Below, piece by piece: positions 1-9,456 of a stretch of DNA of 64,000 nt; position 1 is the stretch's first letter; each line of letters begins with the position of its first letter. The stretch covers positions 1,550,001-1,614,000 of the forward strand of contig LARU01000002.1 in assembly GCA_001274695.2 (NCBI GenBank), written 5' to 3'. The stretch comes from Azoarcus sp. PA01. GTDB taxonomy: Bacteria > Pseudomonadota > Gammaproteobacteria > Burkholderiales > Rhodocyclaceae. Made by a program: the position numbers and the translations under genes. The notes under the pieces are model-generated. The model did not search any database. It saw nothing but the letters and a program-made list of their open reading frames with translations, and was not told the origin of the DNA.

Positions 1-1
1 G

Positions 2-1399
2 CTCTTCCTCGACCGCATCGTGCGGCTCGATCCGCGCCTCAACGCTTTCATCACCGTCGACCGCGACGGCGCGCTCGACGCCGCCCGCGCCGCCGATGCG
101 CGCATCGCCGCGGGCGATGCCGGCCCGCTCACCGGCATCCCGCTCGCGCACAAGGACGTGTTCTGCACGGCAGGCGTGCTGACGACCTGCGGCTCGAAAA
201 TGCTCGCGAACTTCGTCAGCCCGTACGACGCGCACGTCGTCAGCCTGCTGAAAACCGCCGGCGCCGTCAGCCTCGGCAAGACGAACATGGACGAGTTCGC
301 GATGGGCTCGTCGAACGAGAACTCCCACTTCGGCCCGGCCAAGAACCCGTGGGACACGAGCCGCATTCCGGGCGGCTCGTCGGGCGGCTCGGCCGCCGCA
401 GTCGCCGCGCGCCTCGTGCCGATCGCGACCGGCACCGACACCGGCGGCTCGGTGCGCCAGCCAGCGGCGCTGACCGGCGTCACCGGCATCAAGCCGACTT
501 ACGGCGTCGTCAGCCGCTACGGCATGATCGCGTACGCGAGCTCGCTCGACCAGGGCGGCGCTTTCGGCGCGTCCGCGGCCGACTGCGCGCAGCTCCTGAC
601 CGCGATGGCGGGTTTCGATCCGCGCGACTCGACGAGCCTCGAACGGCCTGCCGAAGACTATTCGCGCGAGCTCGCCGCAGCAGCCGCTGCCCGCCCGCTC
701 GCGGGCCTGCGCATCGGCCTGCCGAAGGAATTCTTCGGCGCCGGCATGGCCGACGACGTGCGCGCCGCGGTCGACGCGGCGCTCGACGCCTACCGCGCGC
801 TCGGCGCGACGACGGTGGACGTGAGCCTGCCGAACGCGCAGCTCGCGATCCCCGCTTATTACGTGATCGCGCCGGCCGAAGCGTCGAGCAACCTGTCGCG
901 CTTCGACGGCGTGCGCTACGGCCACCGCGCAGCCGAATACCGCAACCTTGCCGAGATGTATTCGAAAAGCCGCGCCGAAGGCTTCGGCGCCGAAGTCAAG
1001 CGGCGCATCCTCGTCGGCACGTACGTGCTGTCGCACGGCTACTACGACGCGTACTACCTGCAGGCGCAAAAGCTGCGCCGCCTGATCGCGCAGGATTTCC
1101 AGGCTGCGCTCGCGGACTGCGACGTCATCGCCGGGCCGACGAGCCCGACGACCGCATGGGCGATCGGCGAGAAGTCCGACGATCCGGTGCAGATGTACCT
1201 GTCGGATATCTACACGATCGCGGTGAACCTCGCCGGCCTGCCGGGCCTGTCGCACCCGTGCGGCTTCGGCGCGGGCGAGCTGCCGGTCGGCCTGCAGCTC
1301 GTCGGCGACTATTTTTCCGAAGCGCGCCTCTTGAACGCCGCGCACCGCTTCCAGCAGGCGAGCGACTGGCACTTGCGCCGGCCGGCGATCGCCGCGTGA
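2..1399 (+). CDS. gatA: Asp-tRNA(Asn)/Glu-tRNA(Gln) amidotransferase subunit A, 5' end cut by the window
   Basis: Amidase subunit of GatCAB. It releases ammonia from glutamine for transamidation of mischarged Glu-tRNA(Gln) or Asp-tRNA(Asn) in the cytoplasm. The amidase-signature features are visible: the catalytic Lys in [10 protein letters not shown], the glycine/serine stretch [10 protein letters not shown], and [11 protein letters not shown] with the other Ser residues of the Ser-cisSer-Lys triad. The reading frame is open back to base 2 ([12 protein letters not shown]), so the GTG at base 20 is internal. About 25 N-terminal residues lie outside the window, judging from the usual length near 485. 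It is followed 16 bases later by gatB in the same direction, the normal arrangement. Confidence 0.96.
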   Translation, partial: LFLDRIVRLDPRLNAFITVDRDGALDAARAADARIAAGDAGPLTGIPLAHKDVFCTAGVLTTCGSKMLANFVSPYDAHVVSLLKTAGAVSLGKTNMDEFAMGSSNENSHFGPAKNPWDTSRIPGGSSGGSAAAVAARLVPIATGTDTGGSVRQPAALTGVTGIKPTYGVVSRYGMIAYASSLDQGGAFGASAADCAQLLTAMAGFDPRDSTSLERPAEDYSRELAAAAAARPLAGLRIGLPKEFFGAGMADDVRAAVDAALDAYRALGATTVDVSLPNAQLAIPAYYVIAPAEASSNLSRFDGVRYGHRAAEYRNLAEMYSKSRAEGFGAEVKRRILVGTYVLSHGYYDAYYLQAQKLRRLIAQDFQAALADCDVIAGPTSPTTAWAIGEKSDDPVQMYLSDIYTIAVNLAGLPGLSHPCGFGAGELPVGLQLVGDYFSEARLLNAAHRFQQASDWHLRRPAIAA

Positions 1400-1415
1400 A
1401 CGAGAGTTTGACATC

Positions 1416-2897
1416 ATGAGCAGAAACGACTGGGAAGTGGTCATCGGACTGGAAGTCCATGCCCAGCTGAACACCGCGTCGAAAATCTTTTCCGCCGCCT
1501 CGACCGCGTTCGGCGCCGCGCCGAACGTGCAGGCGAGCGCCGTCGACATCGCGCTGCCGGGCGTGCTGCCGGTCCTGAACCGCGGCGCGGTCGAGCGGGC
1601 GATCCGCTTCGGCGTCGCGATCGGCGCGACGGTCGCGCCGAAAAGCGTTTTTGCGCGCAAGAACTACTTCTACCCGGATCTGCCGAAAGGCTACCAGATC
1701 AGCCAGTTCGAGCTGCCGGTCGTGCAGGGCGGCGCGATCACGATCCGCGTCGGCGACGGTGACAACGCGTACGAGAAGACCGTGCAGCTGACGCGCGCGC
1801 ACCTCGAGGAAGACGCCGGCAAGTCGCTGCACGAAGACTTCCACGGCATGAGCGGCATCGACCTGAACCGCGCCGGCACGCCGCTGCTCGAAATCGTCTC
1901 CGAACCCGACATGCGCTCCTCCAATGAGGCGGTCGCGTACGCGCGTGCGCTGCACGCGCTGGTGCGCTGGATCGACATCTGCGACGGCAACATGCAGGAA
2001 GGCTCGTTCCGCTGCGACGCGAACGTCTCGGTGCGCCGCCCCGGCGGGCCGCTCGGTACGCGGCGCGAGATCAAGAACCTGAACTCGTTCCGCTTCCTGC
2101 AGCAGGCGATCGACTTCGAAGTGCAGTGGCAGATCGACACGCTCGAGGACGGCGGCACGATCCAGCAGGCGACGGTGCTGTTCGACCCCGACAGCGGCGA
2201 GACGCGCGTGATGCGCTCGAAGGAAGACGCGCACGATTACCGCTACTTCCCCGACCCCGACCTGCTGCCGCTGGTGATCTCGCCGGAATGGATCGCCCGG
2301 GTGCGCAGCGAAATGCCGGAGCTGCCGGGCGCGATGAAGGCGCGGCTCGTCGCCGACTACGGCCTGTCCGCGTACGACGCGGCGAGCCTCACCGCGTCGA
2401 AGGAAATCGCCGCGTACTACCAGGCGATGCTCGCTGCGGCCGACGCGAAACCGGGCAGCCAGGTGCCGAAGCTCGGTGCCAACTGGGTCATGGGCGAACT
2501 GGCCGCGCAGCTCAACCGCGCCGAACGCGACATCGGCGACTCGCCGGTCGCCCCCGCGCAGCTCGCGGGTCTCGTGCAGCGCATCGCCGACGGCACGATT
2601 TCGAACAACATCGCGCGCAAGGTGTTCGCCGCGCTGTGGAACGGCGAAGGCGGCAGCGGTGCGGACGCCGCCGATCGCATCATCGAAGCGCAGGGCCTGC
2701 GCCAGGTGAACGACAGCAGCGCGCTCGAACCGATCATCGATGAAGTGCTCGCCGCGAACCAGAAGTCCGTCGACGAATTCCGCGCCGGCAAGGACAAGGC
2801 GTTCAACGCGCTCGTCGGCCAGGTCATGAAAGCGAGCCGCGGCAAGGCGAACCCCGCGCAGGTCAACGAGATGCTCAAGCGCAAGCTCGAAGCCTGA
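1416..2897 (+). CDS. gatB: Asp-tRNA(Asn)/Glu-tRNA(Gln) amidotransferase subunit B
   Basis: This 493-residue protein is the kinase/transamidase subunit of GatCAB. It phosphorylates the tRNA-bound Glu or Asp and receives ammonia from GatA. It opens with the GatB signature [13 protein letters not shown] and has the conserved stretches [22 protein letters not shown] and [10 protein letters not shown]. The helical C-terminal tRNA-binding (YqeY-like) tail ends in a Lys/Arg-rich segment. The length is close to the usual 475-490. It directly follows gatA with a short gap and is probably cotranscribed with it. Confidence 0.97.
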   Translation: MSRNDWEVVIGLEVHAQLNTASKIFSAASTAFGAAPNVQASAVDIALPGVLPVLNRGAVERAIRFGVAIGATVAPKSVFARKNYFYPDLPKGYQISQFELPVVQGGAITIRVGDGDNAYEKTVQLTRAHLEEDAGKSLHEDFHGMSGIDLNRAGTPLLEIVSEPDMRSSNEAVAYARALHALVRWIDICDGNMQEGSFRCDANVSVRRPGGPLGTRREIKNLNSFRFLQQAIDFEVQWQIDTLEDGGTIQQATVLFDPDSGETRVMRSKEDAHDYRYFPDPDLLPLVISPEWIARVRSEMPELPGAMKARLVADYGLSAYDAASLTASKEIAAYYQAMLAAADAKPGSQVPKLGANWVMGELAAQLNRAERDIGDSPVAPAQLAGLVQRIADGTISNNIARKVFAALWNGEGGSGADAADRIIEAQGLRQVNDSSALEPIIDEVLAANQKSVDEFRAGKDKAFNALVGQVMKASRGKANPAQVNEMLKRKLEA

Positions 2898-2962
2898 GCC
2901 GCCCAAACGCGCGCGGAAACGCCCGGCCGGCCGCGAGCGGAATGCGCGGTTGCGCCGCTCGC

Positions 2963-2968
2963 TATAAT
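2963..2968 (+). promoter_or_regulatory. Consensus -10 hexamer TATAAT before the glutamine amidotransferase gene
   Basis: A perfect TATAAT lies 36 bases before the ATG at 3004, in the 106-base gap after gatB. No good -35 is present at 16-18 bases spacing, so this is a -10-only candidate. A Shine-Dalgarno-like AAAGGA follows at about 2992. Confidence 0.4.
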
Positions 2969-3003
2969 GCCAGGTAGCGATCAGCGACCTGAAAGGACCG
3001 GCG

Positions 3004-3825
3004 ATGTGTCAGCTCCTCGGCATGAACTGCAACGTGCCCACGGACATCTGTTTCTCGTTCGCGGGCTTCCAGGCGCGCGGTGGCGTCACCGATCACCACC
3101 GGGACGGATGGGGCATCGCGTTTTTCGAAGGGCGCGGCGTGCGCGTTTTCCTCGACCCGCAGCCGAGCGCGAATTCCCCGGTCGCCGAACTCGTCCGCAA
3201 CTACCCGATCCGCTCGCTCAACGTCATCGCCCATATCCGCAAGGCGACGCAGGGCCAGGTGCGGCTCGACAACACGCATCCGTTCCAGCGCGAACTGTGG
3301 GGGCGCTACTGGATCTTCGCCCACAACGGCAACCTGCTCGACTACGCGCCGGCACTCAGCGGGCGCTTCCTGCCGGTCGGCAGCACCGACTCCGAAGCGG
3401 CGTTCTGCGACATCCTGCAGTGTCTGGCGCAGCGGTTTCCGGACGGCCCGCCGAGCGCCGTCGTGCTGCACGCGGCGCTGCGCGAACTGACGATCGATAT
3501 CGGACAGCACGGCGAGTTCAACTATCTGCTGTCGGACGGCGAGCACCTGTTCGCCCATTGCTCGTCACGGCTCGCGTTCATCGTTCGCGAAGCGCCATTC
3601 ACGGTCGCCCACCTCGCCGACCAGGACATGACGGTCGACTTCAGCCGCCACACCACGCCGAACGACCGCGTCGCGGTCATCGCGACCGTGCCGCTGACCG
3701 ACAACGAAACCTGGCAGCAGATGACGCCCGGCTCGCTCGTGGCTTTTCGGCACGGCGCCCCGGTACCGCTCGGCGACACTCGCACGATCGCCTCGCAACC
3801 GTCCCGTGCGACCGGAAGCAGGTAA
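3004..3825 (+). CDS. Class II glutamine amidotransferase (YafJ-like)
   Basis: This 273-residue protein has an N-terminal nucleophile glutamine amidotransferase fold. Cys2 follows the initiator Met (MCQLLGMNCN) and would be the catalytic cysteine after Met removal. Other family marks are DGWGIAFFEG, IRKATQG, FAHNGNL and the STDSEAAF segment. Stand-alone proteins of this type (YafJ/EgtC-like) have poorly defined acceptors, so the substrate cannot be named. The start is supported by AAAGGA nine bases upstream. It sits alone between gatB and a HIT protein and carries no synthase domain. Confidence 0.85.
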   Translation: MCQLLGMNCNVPTDICFSFAGFQARGGVTDHHRDGWGIAFFEGRGVRVFLDPQPSANSPVAELVRNYPIRSLNVIAHIRKATQGQVRLDNTHPFQRELWGRYWIFAHNGNLLDYAPALSGRFLPVGSTDSEAAFCDILQCLAQRFPDGPPSAVVLHAALRELTIDIGQHGEFNYLLSDGEHLFAHCSSRLAFIVREAPFTVAHLADQDMTVDFSRHTTPNDRVAVIATVPLTDNETWQQMTPGSLVAFRHGAPVPLGDTRTIASQPSRATGSR

Positions 3826-3898
3826 ATTTTGCTTCATCGCGGAATGTTGACAGGCTACAGTTGGCGTTTGCCAGATTCCGATGACTGCGGAGCCGCCG

Positions 3899-4318
3899 AT
3901 GGACTGCACTTTGTGTGTTGCCGAAATGGAAACGCCGGTGTGGCGCGACGGGAGCTGTCGCGTCATCCTCGTCGGTGATCCCGACTACCCCGGTTTCTGC
4001 CGCGTCGTGTGGCACGACCACGTCGCCGAAATGAGCGACCTCACCCCGCCGGCGCAGCGCCACCTGTTGAATATCGTGCTCGCGACCGAGACCGCGCTGC
4101 GCCAGCTGATGCGCCCGGACAAGATCAACCTCGCGAGCCTCGGCAATGTCGTGCCGCACCTTCACTGGCACGTCGTTCCGCGCTTTCGCGACGACAAACA
4201 TTTCCCGCAGCCGATCTGGGGCATTCCTCAGCGCGAAGGTGTGCGGCGCGAAGCGCCTGCGGTCGACGCGCTCGCCGCCGCGATCGTCACCGCTCTGACC
4301 GAGCTGACCGCCGGCTGA
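3899..4318 (+). CDS. HIT-family nucleotide-binding protein
   Basis: Small cytoplasmic hydrolase or transferase of the histidine triad superfamily, 139 residues. The triad HLHWHVVPR is intact near residue 90, preceded by the usual NLASLGNVVPH strand. The N-terminal CTLC pair resembles the zinc-type beginning of some HIT proteins. ATG 3899 is preferred over the in-frame ATG at 3881 because GGAG sits six bases before it. The physiological substrate (dinucleoside polyphosphate or nucleoside phosphoramidate) is not evident from sequence. Confidence 0.85.
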   Translation: MDCTLCVAEMETPVWRDGSCRVILVGDPDYPGFCRVVWHDHVAEMSDLTPPAQRHLLNIVLATETALRQLMRPDKINLASLGNVVPHLHWHVVPRFRDDKHFPQPIWGIPQREGVRREAPAVDALAAAIVTALTELTAG

Positions 4319-4368
4319 ATCCGGTCCGTCCAGGCCTCCCCGTCGAGCATCGACAATCCAAGGATCGC

Positions 4369-6024
4369 ATGGCGCACGAATCCCCGATCGACTACGGCAG
4401 TCCGGCCGAGTGCCTCGAGCTGCTCAGGCGCCTGCGCGTGCTCGACATCGACGCGACGCAGCGCACGCTCGCGGACATCGTCGCCGGGCTGCTGCGCGCG
4501 TTGCCGGCGCCGAACCAGCACCTCGAAGTCCTCGAAGCGGTGCGGGCGCCGGTCGACATCGTGCAGGCCGAAATGGCGAAGCGCTACGCCGCCCACCCGC
4601 TCCCTCCCGACAGCAGCGAAAACGAGACGCTCGCGCGAGTCGTGTCGCTGTGGCGCGGGATGGCACGTTCGTATGCGCAGATCAGCCGCCAGGACGCGGC
4701 TGTCGGCACCCTCGACGACCAGCACGCGCTGCTCGCGCAGCGGCGCGTCGATTACACCGGCAGGGCGCTGCTGGAGTACTTCCGCGCTCACCGGGCGCCG
4801 CCCCACGGCACGTGGGCCGAGCTGCACGACAGCTATTCGGTGGCCGAAGCGCGCGGCGTCGCCGGCGTTCGCGTGCCCGATTCGCTCAACGAAGTATGGA
4901 AAGCGCAAAGTGCGCTGGAAGCTTACGTCGCGGCCGTGCTCGTCGACCTCGCGAATCCGTTCGGCCGCGGCGAGCGGGAGTTCGGATGGGTACACCGCTG
5001 GGCGCAGCGCTTCGCCCCCTATTGCAGCCTCGACGCGGAGTCCGACCCCGGGCGAACGGAAGCAGCGGCGTTCGGAATCGATCTTGCCGGCGACCACGGA
5101 CCGCGCCCGCTGTGGGTGATGGGGCCGCCGGGCGCGCGCGTGCGCCGCTTCGATGCCGGCCGGCTCGCCGGGCAGATCCGGGCCGTGCTGACGCAATTCA
5201 GGCACGGCGCCGCGCCGGCTTCGCTCGGCCTGGGCGCGGACTGTTCGACCGATGCGTGTGCAACGCTGCTGCTGTCCCTTTATCGCCCCTGGGGCGTCGC
5301 ATCGGCGGCGCGACGCTTTCCGCGACGCGGCGGAAAGGGGAGCGCGGAGCTGTGCGGCGACTGGCTGACGATCGGCTTTCACGTCGCGGGCAGGACGTTC
5401 GAGCAGCCGGCCACGAGCGCGACGGCCCGCAGCGTCGCAGACGACGTTTCGCTGCTGACTTTCGGCGAGCAGGCGCCCGACACAGGCGGCGGGTGGTCGG
5501 AACGGCAGCGGCAATGCGCCGCGGCGACGCTCGGCTTCGTCTGCGAACACTGGAACATCGTGGACCATTCGGTGAACGGCTTTCGCCTGCAGCAACACCC
5601 GCACACCGAGCGTCTCGAGCATCATCAGCTCGTCGGCATCCGCCCGCCCGACGGCGACCATTTCCTGCTCGGGCAGGTGACCTGGCTGATGTACCGGGAG
5701 GACGGCGTGATGGAAGCCGGCATCCACGTTCTGTCGGGGTTGCCGAAAGTCGTGGCCGCCCGCCTGTTCGGCCTGAACGTGGGCACGCATGTCGCCTACC
5801 AGCAGGCTTTCCTGCTGCCGCCGACGCCGGCGCTGAAGACCCGGGCGTCGCTGGTGCTGCCCGGCGGGTGGTTCCAGGCGCGGCGCATCATCGAAATCCA
5901 TGACGGCGAGCCGCTGCAGGTCAGGCTGACCGCGCTGCTGACGCGCGGCACGAATTTCGATCAGGTCAGTTTCGAAGCGCTGGCCGATCCGGCGCCAGAC
6001 GCGCCGCAGGAAACCGCGCACTGA
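4369..6024 (+). CDS. Conserved hypothetical protein, 551 residues, function unknown
   Basis: I do not recognise this gene. The protein is soluble-looking, with no signal peptide or membrane segment. The first 200 residues are rich in predicted helices (repeated Leu/Ala with Arg and Glu). The C-terminal part looks beta-rich and contains a stretch from about residue 480 (LVLPGGWFQARRIIEIHDGE) that superficially resembles a small beta-barrel regulatory domain. It has GC-typical third codon positions and is likely real. Its last 59 bases overlap the 3' end of phoR on the opposite strand. The ATG at 4369 is chosen because the similarity-free extension upstream runs through the HIT gene. Confidence 0.7.
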   Translation: MAHESPIDYGSPAECLELLRRLRVLDIDATQRTLADIVAGLLRALPAPNQHLEVLEAVRAPVDIVQAEMAKRYAAHPLPPDSSENETLARVVSLWRGMARSYAQISRQDAAVGTLDDQHALLAQRRVDYTGRALLEYFRAHRAPPHGTWAELHDSYSVAEARGVAGVRVPDSLNEVWKAQSALEAYVAAVLVDLANPFGRGEREFGWVHRWAQRFAPYCSLDAESDPGRTEAAAFGIDLAGDHGPRPLWVMGPPGARVRRFDAGRLAGQIRAVLTQFRHGAAPASLGLGADCSTDACATLLLSLYRPWGVASAARRFPRRGGKGSAELCGDWLTIGFHVAGRTFEQPATSATARSVADDVSLLTFGEQAPDTGGGWSERQRQCAAATLGFVCEHWNIVDHSVNGFRLQQHPHTERLEHHQLVGIRPPDGDHFLLGQVTWLMYREDGVMEAGIHVLSGLPKVVAARLFGLNVGTHVAYQQAFLLPPTPALKTRASLVLPGGWFQARRIIEIHDGEPLQVRLTALLTRGTNFDQVSFEALADPAPDAPQETAH

Positions 6025-7276
6025 AACGGCTGCCCTGGCCATACTCGCTTTCGATCAGCAGCTGCGCGTCATGACGCGACAGGATGTGCTTGACGATCGC
6101 GAGGCCGAGCCCGGTCCCGCCGGTTTCGCGCGAGCGGCCGCGGTCGACGCGGTAGAAGCGCTCGGTCAGCCGCGGAACATGCCGGGCTTCGATACCGATG
6201 CCGGTGTCTTCGACCGCGAATTCCGCTCCGCTGCCGACCGGTCGCCACACCAGGCGAATCCGCCCGCCGTCCGGCGTGTAGCGCACGGCGTTGCTCGCGA
6301 GGTTCGCAAACGCTGAACGCAGTTCCTTGCCGCTGCCGAGCAGCACCGCAGCTTCGCTTCCTGGCGCGATGACGAGACTGACGTCGTGGCGCCCGCCCGA
6401 CAGCAACTCGGTGTCGCGCGCGACGTCGGCGAGCAGCGGTCCGACCGCGATCCTCTCTTCGGCCGCTGCCGGCGCGCCGGTCTCGAGCGCGGACAGCGTC
6501 AGCAGGTCTTCGATCAGTGACTGCATCCGGCACGACTGGTCGAACGCGAGGCGAAGATAACGCAGCGCTTCGGCGGGCTCGAGCTCGTCGTGCGCGTCGA
6601 TGAGTGTTTCGAGGAAGCCGATGACGACCGTCAGCGGCGTGCGCAATTCGTGCGAGACATTCGCGATGAAGTCGCGGCGCATCGTTTCGAGTTTTTCGAG
6701 CTGGCTGATGTCGCGTGACACGATCATTTTCTGCCCGTCGCCGAACGGCACGGCCTGCACCAGCAGCGTCAGGCCCGGCCGGCGACCCGCGCGGAGGATC
6801 ACCGGCTCGGCTTGCTCCGGCGTCGCGAGCAGGCGCACGAACCCGGGTTCGCGCACCAGCGTCGTGACCGGTACTCCCTCGTCCCGCGAGGCGTCAAGGC
6901 CGAAATGCTGCCCCGCCGTGGTGTTGATCCACTCGATCCGGTCGCTCGCCGAAAGGTACATCACGCCGTCAGGCATCGCTTCGCTCGCTTCGCGAAAACG
7001 CTCCAGCGCGGTCGAGAGCTGCTCGCGCGCCTCGTCGCCGACGCGTGCCCGCCGTGCGAGCCCGGCGAACGCGTAGTGCCAGGTTCCCGCGCCGTGCGGC
7101 GGCGGCACGCCGACCGGTTGCTGCGTCCAGGCGACGAGCCGGCAGAGATTGTGCACATGGTGCAGATACAGCAGCAGCACGCCGCCGCTCATCGTCAGCA
7201 GCGCGGCCAGCGGGCCGGCGACGAGTCCGACGGCCAGCGCCGCCAGCGCGATGAGCGCGAGCATGGCGGCCGCCAT
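5966..7276 (-). CDS. phoR: Phosphate-regulon sensor histidine kinase PhoR
   Basis: Membrane kinase of about 436 residues that phosphorylates PhoB when phosphate is scarce. Two hydrophobic segments occupy the first 45 residues. A PAS domain follows (about 95-200), then the HisKA helix with the phospho-acceptor in FIANVSHELRTPL, and an HATPase domain with the G1 box DTGIGIEARHV and G2 box GGTGLGLAIVKHIL. The PAS-HisKA-HATPase order and the length match PhoR. It lies 60 bases downstream of phoB on the same strand. No better start exists before the upstream in-frame TAA, so ATG 7276 is used, although a non-ATG start some residues upstream is possible. The gene ends inside the 3' end of the convergent unknown gene. 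Confidence 0.93.
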   Translation of the reverse strand: MAAAMLALIALAALAVGLVAGPLAALLTMSGGVLLLYLHHVHNLCRLVAWTQQPVGVPPPHGAGTWHYAFAGLARRARVGDEAREQLSTALERFREASEAMPDGVMYLSASDRIEWINTTAGQHFGLDASRDEGVPVTTLVREPGFVRLLATPEQAEPVILRAGRRPGLTLLVQAVPFGDGQKMIVSRDISQLEKLETMRRDFIANVSHELRTPLTVVIGFLETLIDAHDELEPAEALRYLRLAFDQSCRMQSLIEDLLTLSALETGAPAAAEERIAVGPLLADVARDTELLSGGRHDVSLVIAPGSEAAVLLGSGKELRSAFANLASNAVRYTPDGGRIRLVWRPVGSGAEFAVEDTGIGIEARHVPRLTERFYRVDRGRSRETGGTGLGLAIVKHILSRHDAQLLIESEYGQGSRFSARFPAARLAPDRPALRN

Positions 7277-7336
7277 GCTCCAGACGTAACGGGCAGAAGG
7301 GAGAATGGCGGGCTCCGGCAGGCAGTCGGGGCCGGA

Positions 7337-8044
7337 TTATTGCACGCCGGTGCCCTCGACCCGGAGCGAGAAACGGTAGCCGCTGCCGCGCACCGTCTGG
7401 ATCAGCTGGTCGTGCCCGCTCGGCTCGAGCGCTGCACGCAGGCGCCGCACATGCACGTCCACGGTGCGGTCCTCGACAAAGACGTGATCGCCCCACACCT
7501 TGTCGAGCAGCTGCGCGCGCGAATGCACGCGTTCGGGATGCGTCATGAAGAAATGCAGCAGGCGGAATTCAGTCGGACCGAGCGCGACCGGCCGGTCCCC
7601 GCAGCCGACGCGGTGCGTCGCCGGGTCGAGCCGCAGGCCGCCCGCCTCGACCGCGTCCTCGGTGGTTTGCGGGGCGCGCCGGCGCAGCACCGCGGTGATG
7701 CGGGCGGCGAGTTCGCGCGGGCTGAACGGCTTGGTGACGTAGTCGTCGGCGCCGCTCTCGAGACCGGCGACCTTGTCCTGCTCTTCGCCGCGCGCCGTCA
7801 GCATGATGATCGGAATCTCGCGAGTCCGCTCGTCGGCCCTGAGCCGGCGCGCGAACTCGATGCCCGTCATGCCCGGCAGCATCCAGTCGAGCAGCACCAG
7901 GTCGGGCAGCGCGTCGCGCAGCCGTTGCGCCGCCTCCTCGGCGTCGGATGCGCGCAGGACGCGGTGGCCGGCGCGGCTCAGGCTCGCGGCGATGAGCTCC
8001 TGAATCGCCAGTTCGTCTTCGACTAGCAGAATGTTCGCGGGCAT
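7337..8044 (-). CDS. phoB: Phosphate-regulon response regulator PhoB
   Basis: OmpR/PhoB-class response regulator, 235 residues. The receiver domain begins [14 protein letters not shown], with the phosphorylated Asp in [13 protein letters not shown] and the conserved Lys in [11 protein letters not shown]. The C-terminal winged helix ends with [12 protein letters not shown] and TVRGSGYRF, the PhoB recognition-helix region. The start at 8044 ([11 protein letters not shown]) is preferred over an upstream extension that would run through the promoter. It heads the phoB-phoR operon and is probably self-activated through the PHO box found just upstream. Confidence 0.95.
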   Translation of the reverse strand: MPANILLVEDELAIQELIAASLSRAGHRVLRASDAEEAAQRLRDALPDLVLLDWMLPGMTGIEFARRLRADERTREIPIIMLTARGEEQDKVAGLESGADDYVTKPFSPRELAARITAVLRRRAPQTTEDAVEAGGLRLDPATHRVGCGDRPVALGPTEFRLLHFFMTHPERVHSRAQLLDKVWGDHVFVEDRTVDVHVRRLRAALEPSGHDQLIQTVRGSGYRFSLRVEGTGVQ

Positions 8045-8072
8045 CGAGGCATCACTCCATGTTGGCCGACGC

Positions 8073-8106
8073 AGTGTATTGCAGCCATTTGAATTTTTTG
8101 TGACAA
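8073..8106 (-). promoter_or_regulatory. PHO box and -10 element of the phoB promoter
   Basis: Read on the minus strand, TTGTCACAAAAAATTCAA (8106-8089) matches 12 of 18 positions of the two-repeat PHO box CTGTCATAAAACTGTCAT. Exactly 10 bases later comes TACACT (8078-8073), a -10-like hexamer. Activator-dependent PHO promoters use this geometry, with the box replacing the -35. The expected transcript start is about 20 bases before the phoB ATG. Confidence 0.6.
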
Positions 8107-8206
8107 GTGGCACCGGCCCGATCGGCGCGGCCCCTGGCACGCCCGGCCGGCCTGCGCCGATTCGGGTATGATTGGACTCCCGACATCGCCCGACTCACCA
8201 GTCACC

Positions 8207-8632
8207 ATGGCCGGACTCGACGACAAGACTCCCATTCCCACTGCGCTGACGTTGCACCGCAAATCCCGCGTGCTCGAAATCGCGTTCGACGATGGCAGCG
8301 AGTTTTCGCTGCCGTTCGAGTATCTGAGGGTGTATTCCCCTTCGGCCGAAGTTCGCGGACACGGAGCCGGCCAGGAAGTGCTGCAGGTCGGCAAACGCGA
8401 CGTTGACATCGTCGATGTCGAACCGGTCGGCAACTACGCCGTGAAACCGGTGTTCTCCGACGGCCACGACAGCGGCCTGTATTCGTGGGACTACCTGTAC
8501 CACCTCGCGACGCAGCACGACACGCTGTGGCAGCAGTATCTCGACCGGCTCGCGCAGCAAGGCCGCAGCCGCGATCCCGCCGAAAATCCACCCGCCCCGC
8601 CCAAATCCGGGTGTGGCGGTCACAAGCACTGA
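8207..8632 (+). CDS. DUF971-domain protein (gamma-butyrobetaine hydroxylase-like N-terminal domain)
   Basis: Small cytoplasmic protein of 141 residues with the DUF971 pattern: [58 protein letters not shown]. In eukaryotes the same domain forms the N-terminal part of gamma-butyrobetaine hydroxylase. Bacterial stand-alone versions often sit beside ubiE, as here, where the stop is two bases before the ubiE ATG. A C-terminal CGGHKH tail could bind metal, but this is inference. Its role in quinone metabolism is suggested by neighbourhood only. Confidence 0.85.
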   Translation: MAGLDDKTPIPTALTLHRKSRVLEIAFDDGSEFSLPFEYLRVYSPSAEVRGHGAGQEVLQVGKRDVDIVDVEPVGNYAVKPVFSDGHDSGLYSWDYLYHLATQHDTLWQQYLDRLAQQGRSRDPAENPPAPPKSGCGGHKH

Positions 8633-8634
8633 GC

Positions 8635-9384
8635 ATGAACGAGAAGACGACGCAAAAGACGACTCATTTCGGCTTCGAGACGGTAGCGGAAGGCGAAAAA
8701 CACAAAAAAGTCGCCGAGGTGTTTTCCTCGGTCGCCGGCCGCTACGACGTCATGAACGATCTCATGTCCTTCGGCCTGCACCGGCTGTGGAAAGCGTTCA
8801 CGATCCAGATCTCGGGAGTCGGCCGCGGCGATCGCGTGCTCGACGTCGCCGGCGGGACCGCAGACCTGTCGCTCGCGTTCGCGAAACGGGTCGGCCGCGA
8901 CGGCCAGGTGTGGCTCACCGACATCAATCACGCGATGCTGTCGCGCGGCCGCGATCGCGTGCTCGACCGCGGCTTCGCGCTGCCGGTCGCGCAATGCGAC
9001 GCCGAGAAGTTGCCGTTTCCCGACAACTGGTTCGACTGCGTGACGGTCGCGTTCGGCCTGCGCAACATGACCCACAAGGACGTCGCGCTCGCCGAGATGC
9101 GGCGCGTGCTGCGTCCGGGGGGCCGCCTGCTCGTGCTCGAGTTCTCGAAAGTCTGGGCGCCGCTCGCGCCGGCTTACGATTTCTATTCGTTCAAGATCCT
9201 GCCGTGGATGGGCGACAAAGTCGCGCACGACGCGGACAGCTACCGTTATCTCGCCGAATCGATCCGGATGCACCCTTCGCAGGACGAACTGAAGGCGCTG
9301 ATGGAACGCGTCGGCCTGAAGCGGGTCGATTACTTCAACCTGACCGGGGGCGTCGTCGCCCTGCACCGCGGTTACAAGCTCTGA
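8635..9384 (+). CDS. ubiE: Ubiquinone/menaquinone C-methyltransferase UbiE
   Basis: SAM-dependent C-methyltransferase of 249 residues acting on the benzoquinol ring in ubiquinone biosynthesis. It shows the UbiE signatures [17 protein letters not shown], the SAM-binding motif [21 protein letters not shown], and the C-terminal [14 protein letters not shown]. The length is typical. It is tightly packed behind the DUF971 gene and followed by a Tim44-like gene and ubiJ, so the segment forms a ubiquinone cluster. ubiB, often next in such clusters, is not found downstream. Confidence 0.97.
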   Translation: MNEKTTQKTTHFGFETVAEGEKHKKVAEVFSSVAGRYDVMNDLMSFGLHRLWKAFTIQISGVGRGDRVLDVAGGTADLSLAFAKRVGRDGQVWLTDINHAMLSRGRDRVLDRGFALPVAQCDAEKLPFPDNWFDCVTVAFGLRNMTHKDVALAEMRRVLRPGGRLLVLEFSKVWAPLAPAYDFYSFKILPWMGDKVAHDADSYRYLAESIRMHPSQDELKALMERVGLKRVDYFNLTGGVVALHRGYKL

Positions 9385-9456
9385 TCGCGCAGCGTGCGCC
9401 CGCTCCTTTCCGGTAGCGCGACCGTCGGCTTCACAATGAACGGAGACTTATCCCCC

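Noticed and set aside
1125..2906. Long antisense open frame over gatA-gatB
   Set aside because: Codon pattern is the mirror of the real genes in very GC-rich DNA, Arg/Asp-rich with no recognisable domain; gatB is certain on the other strand.
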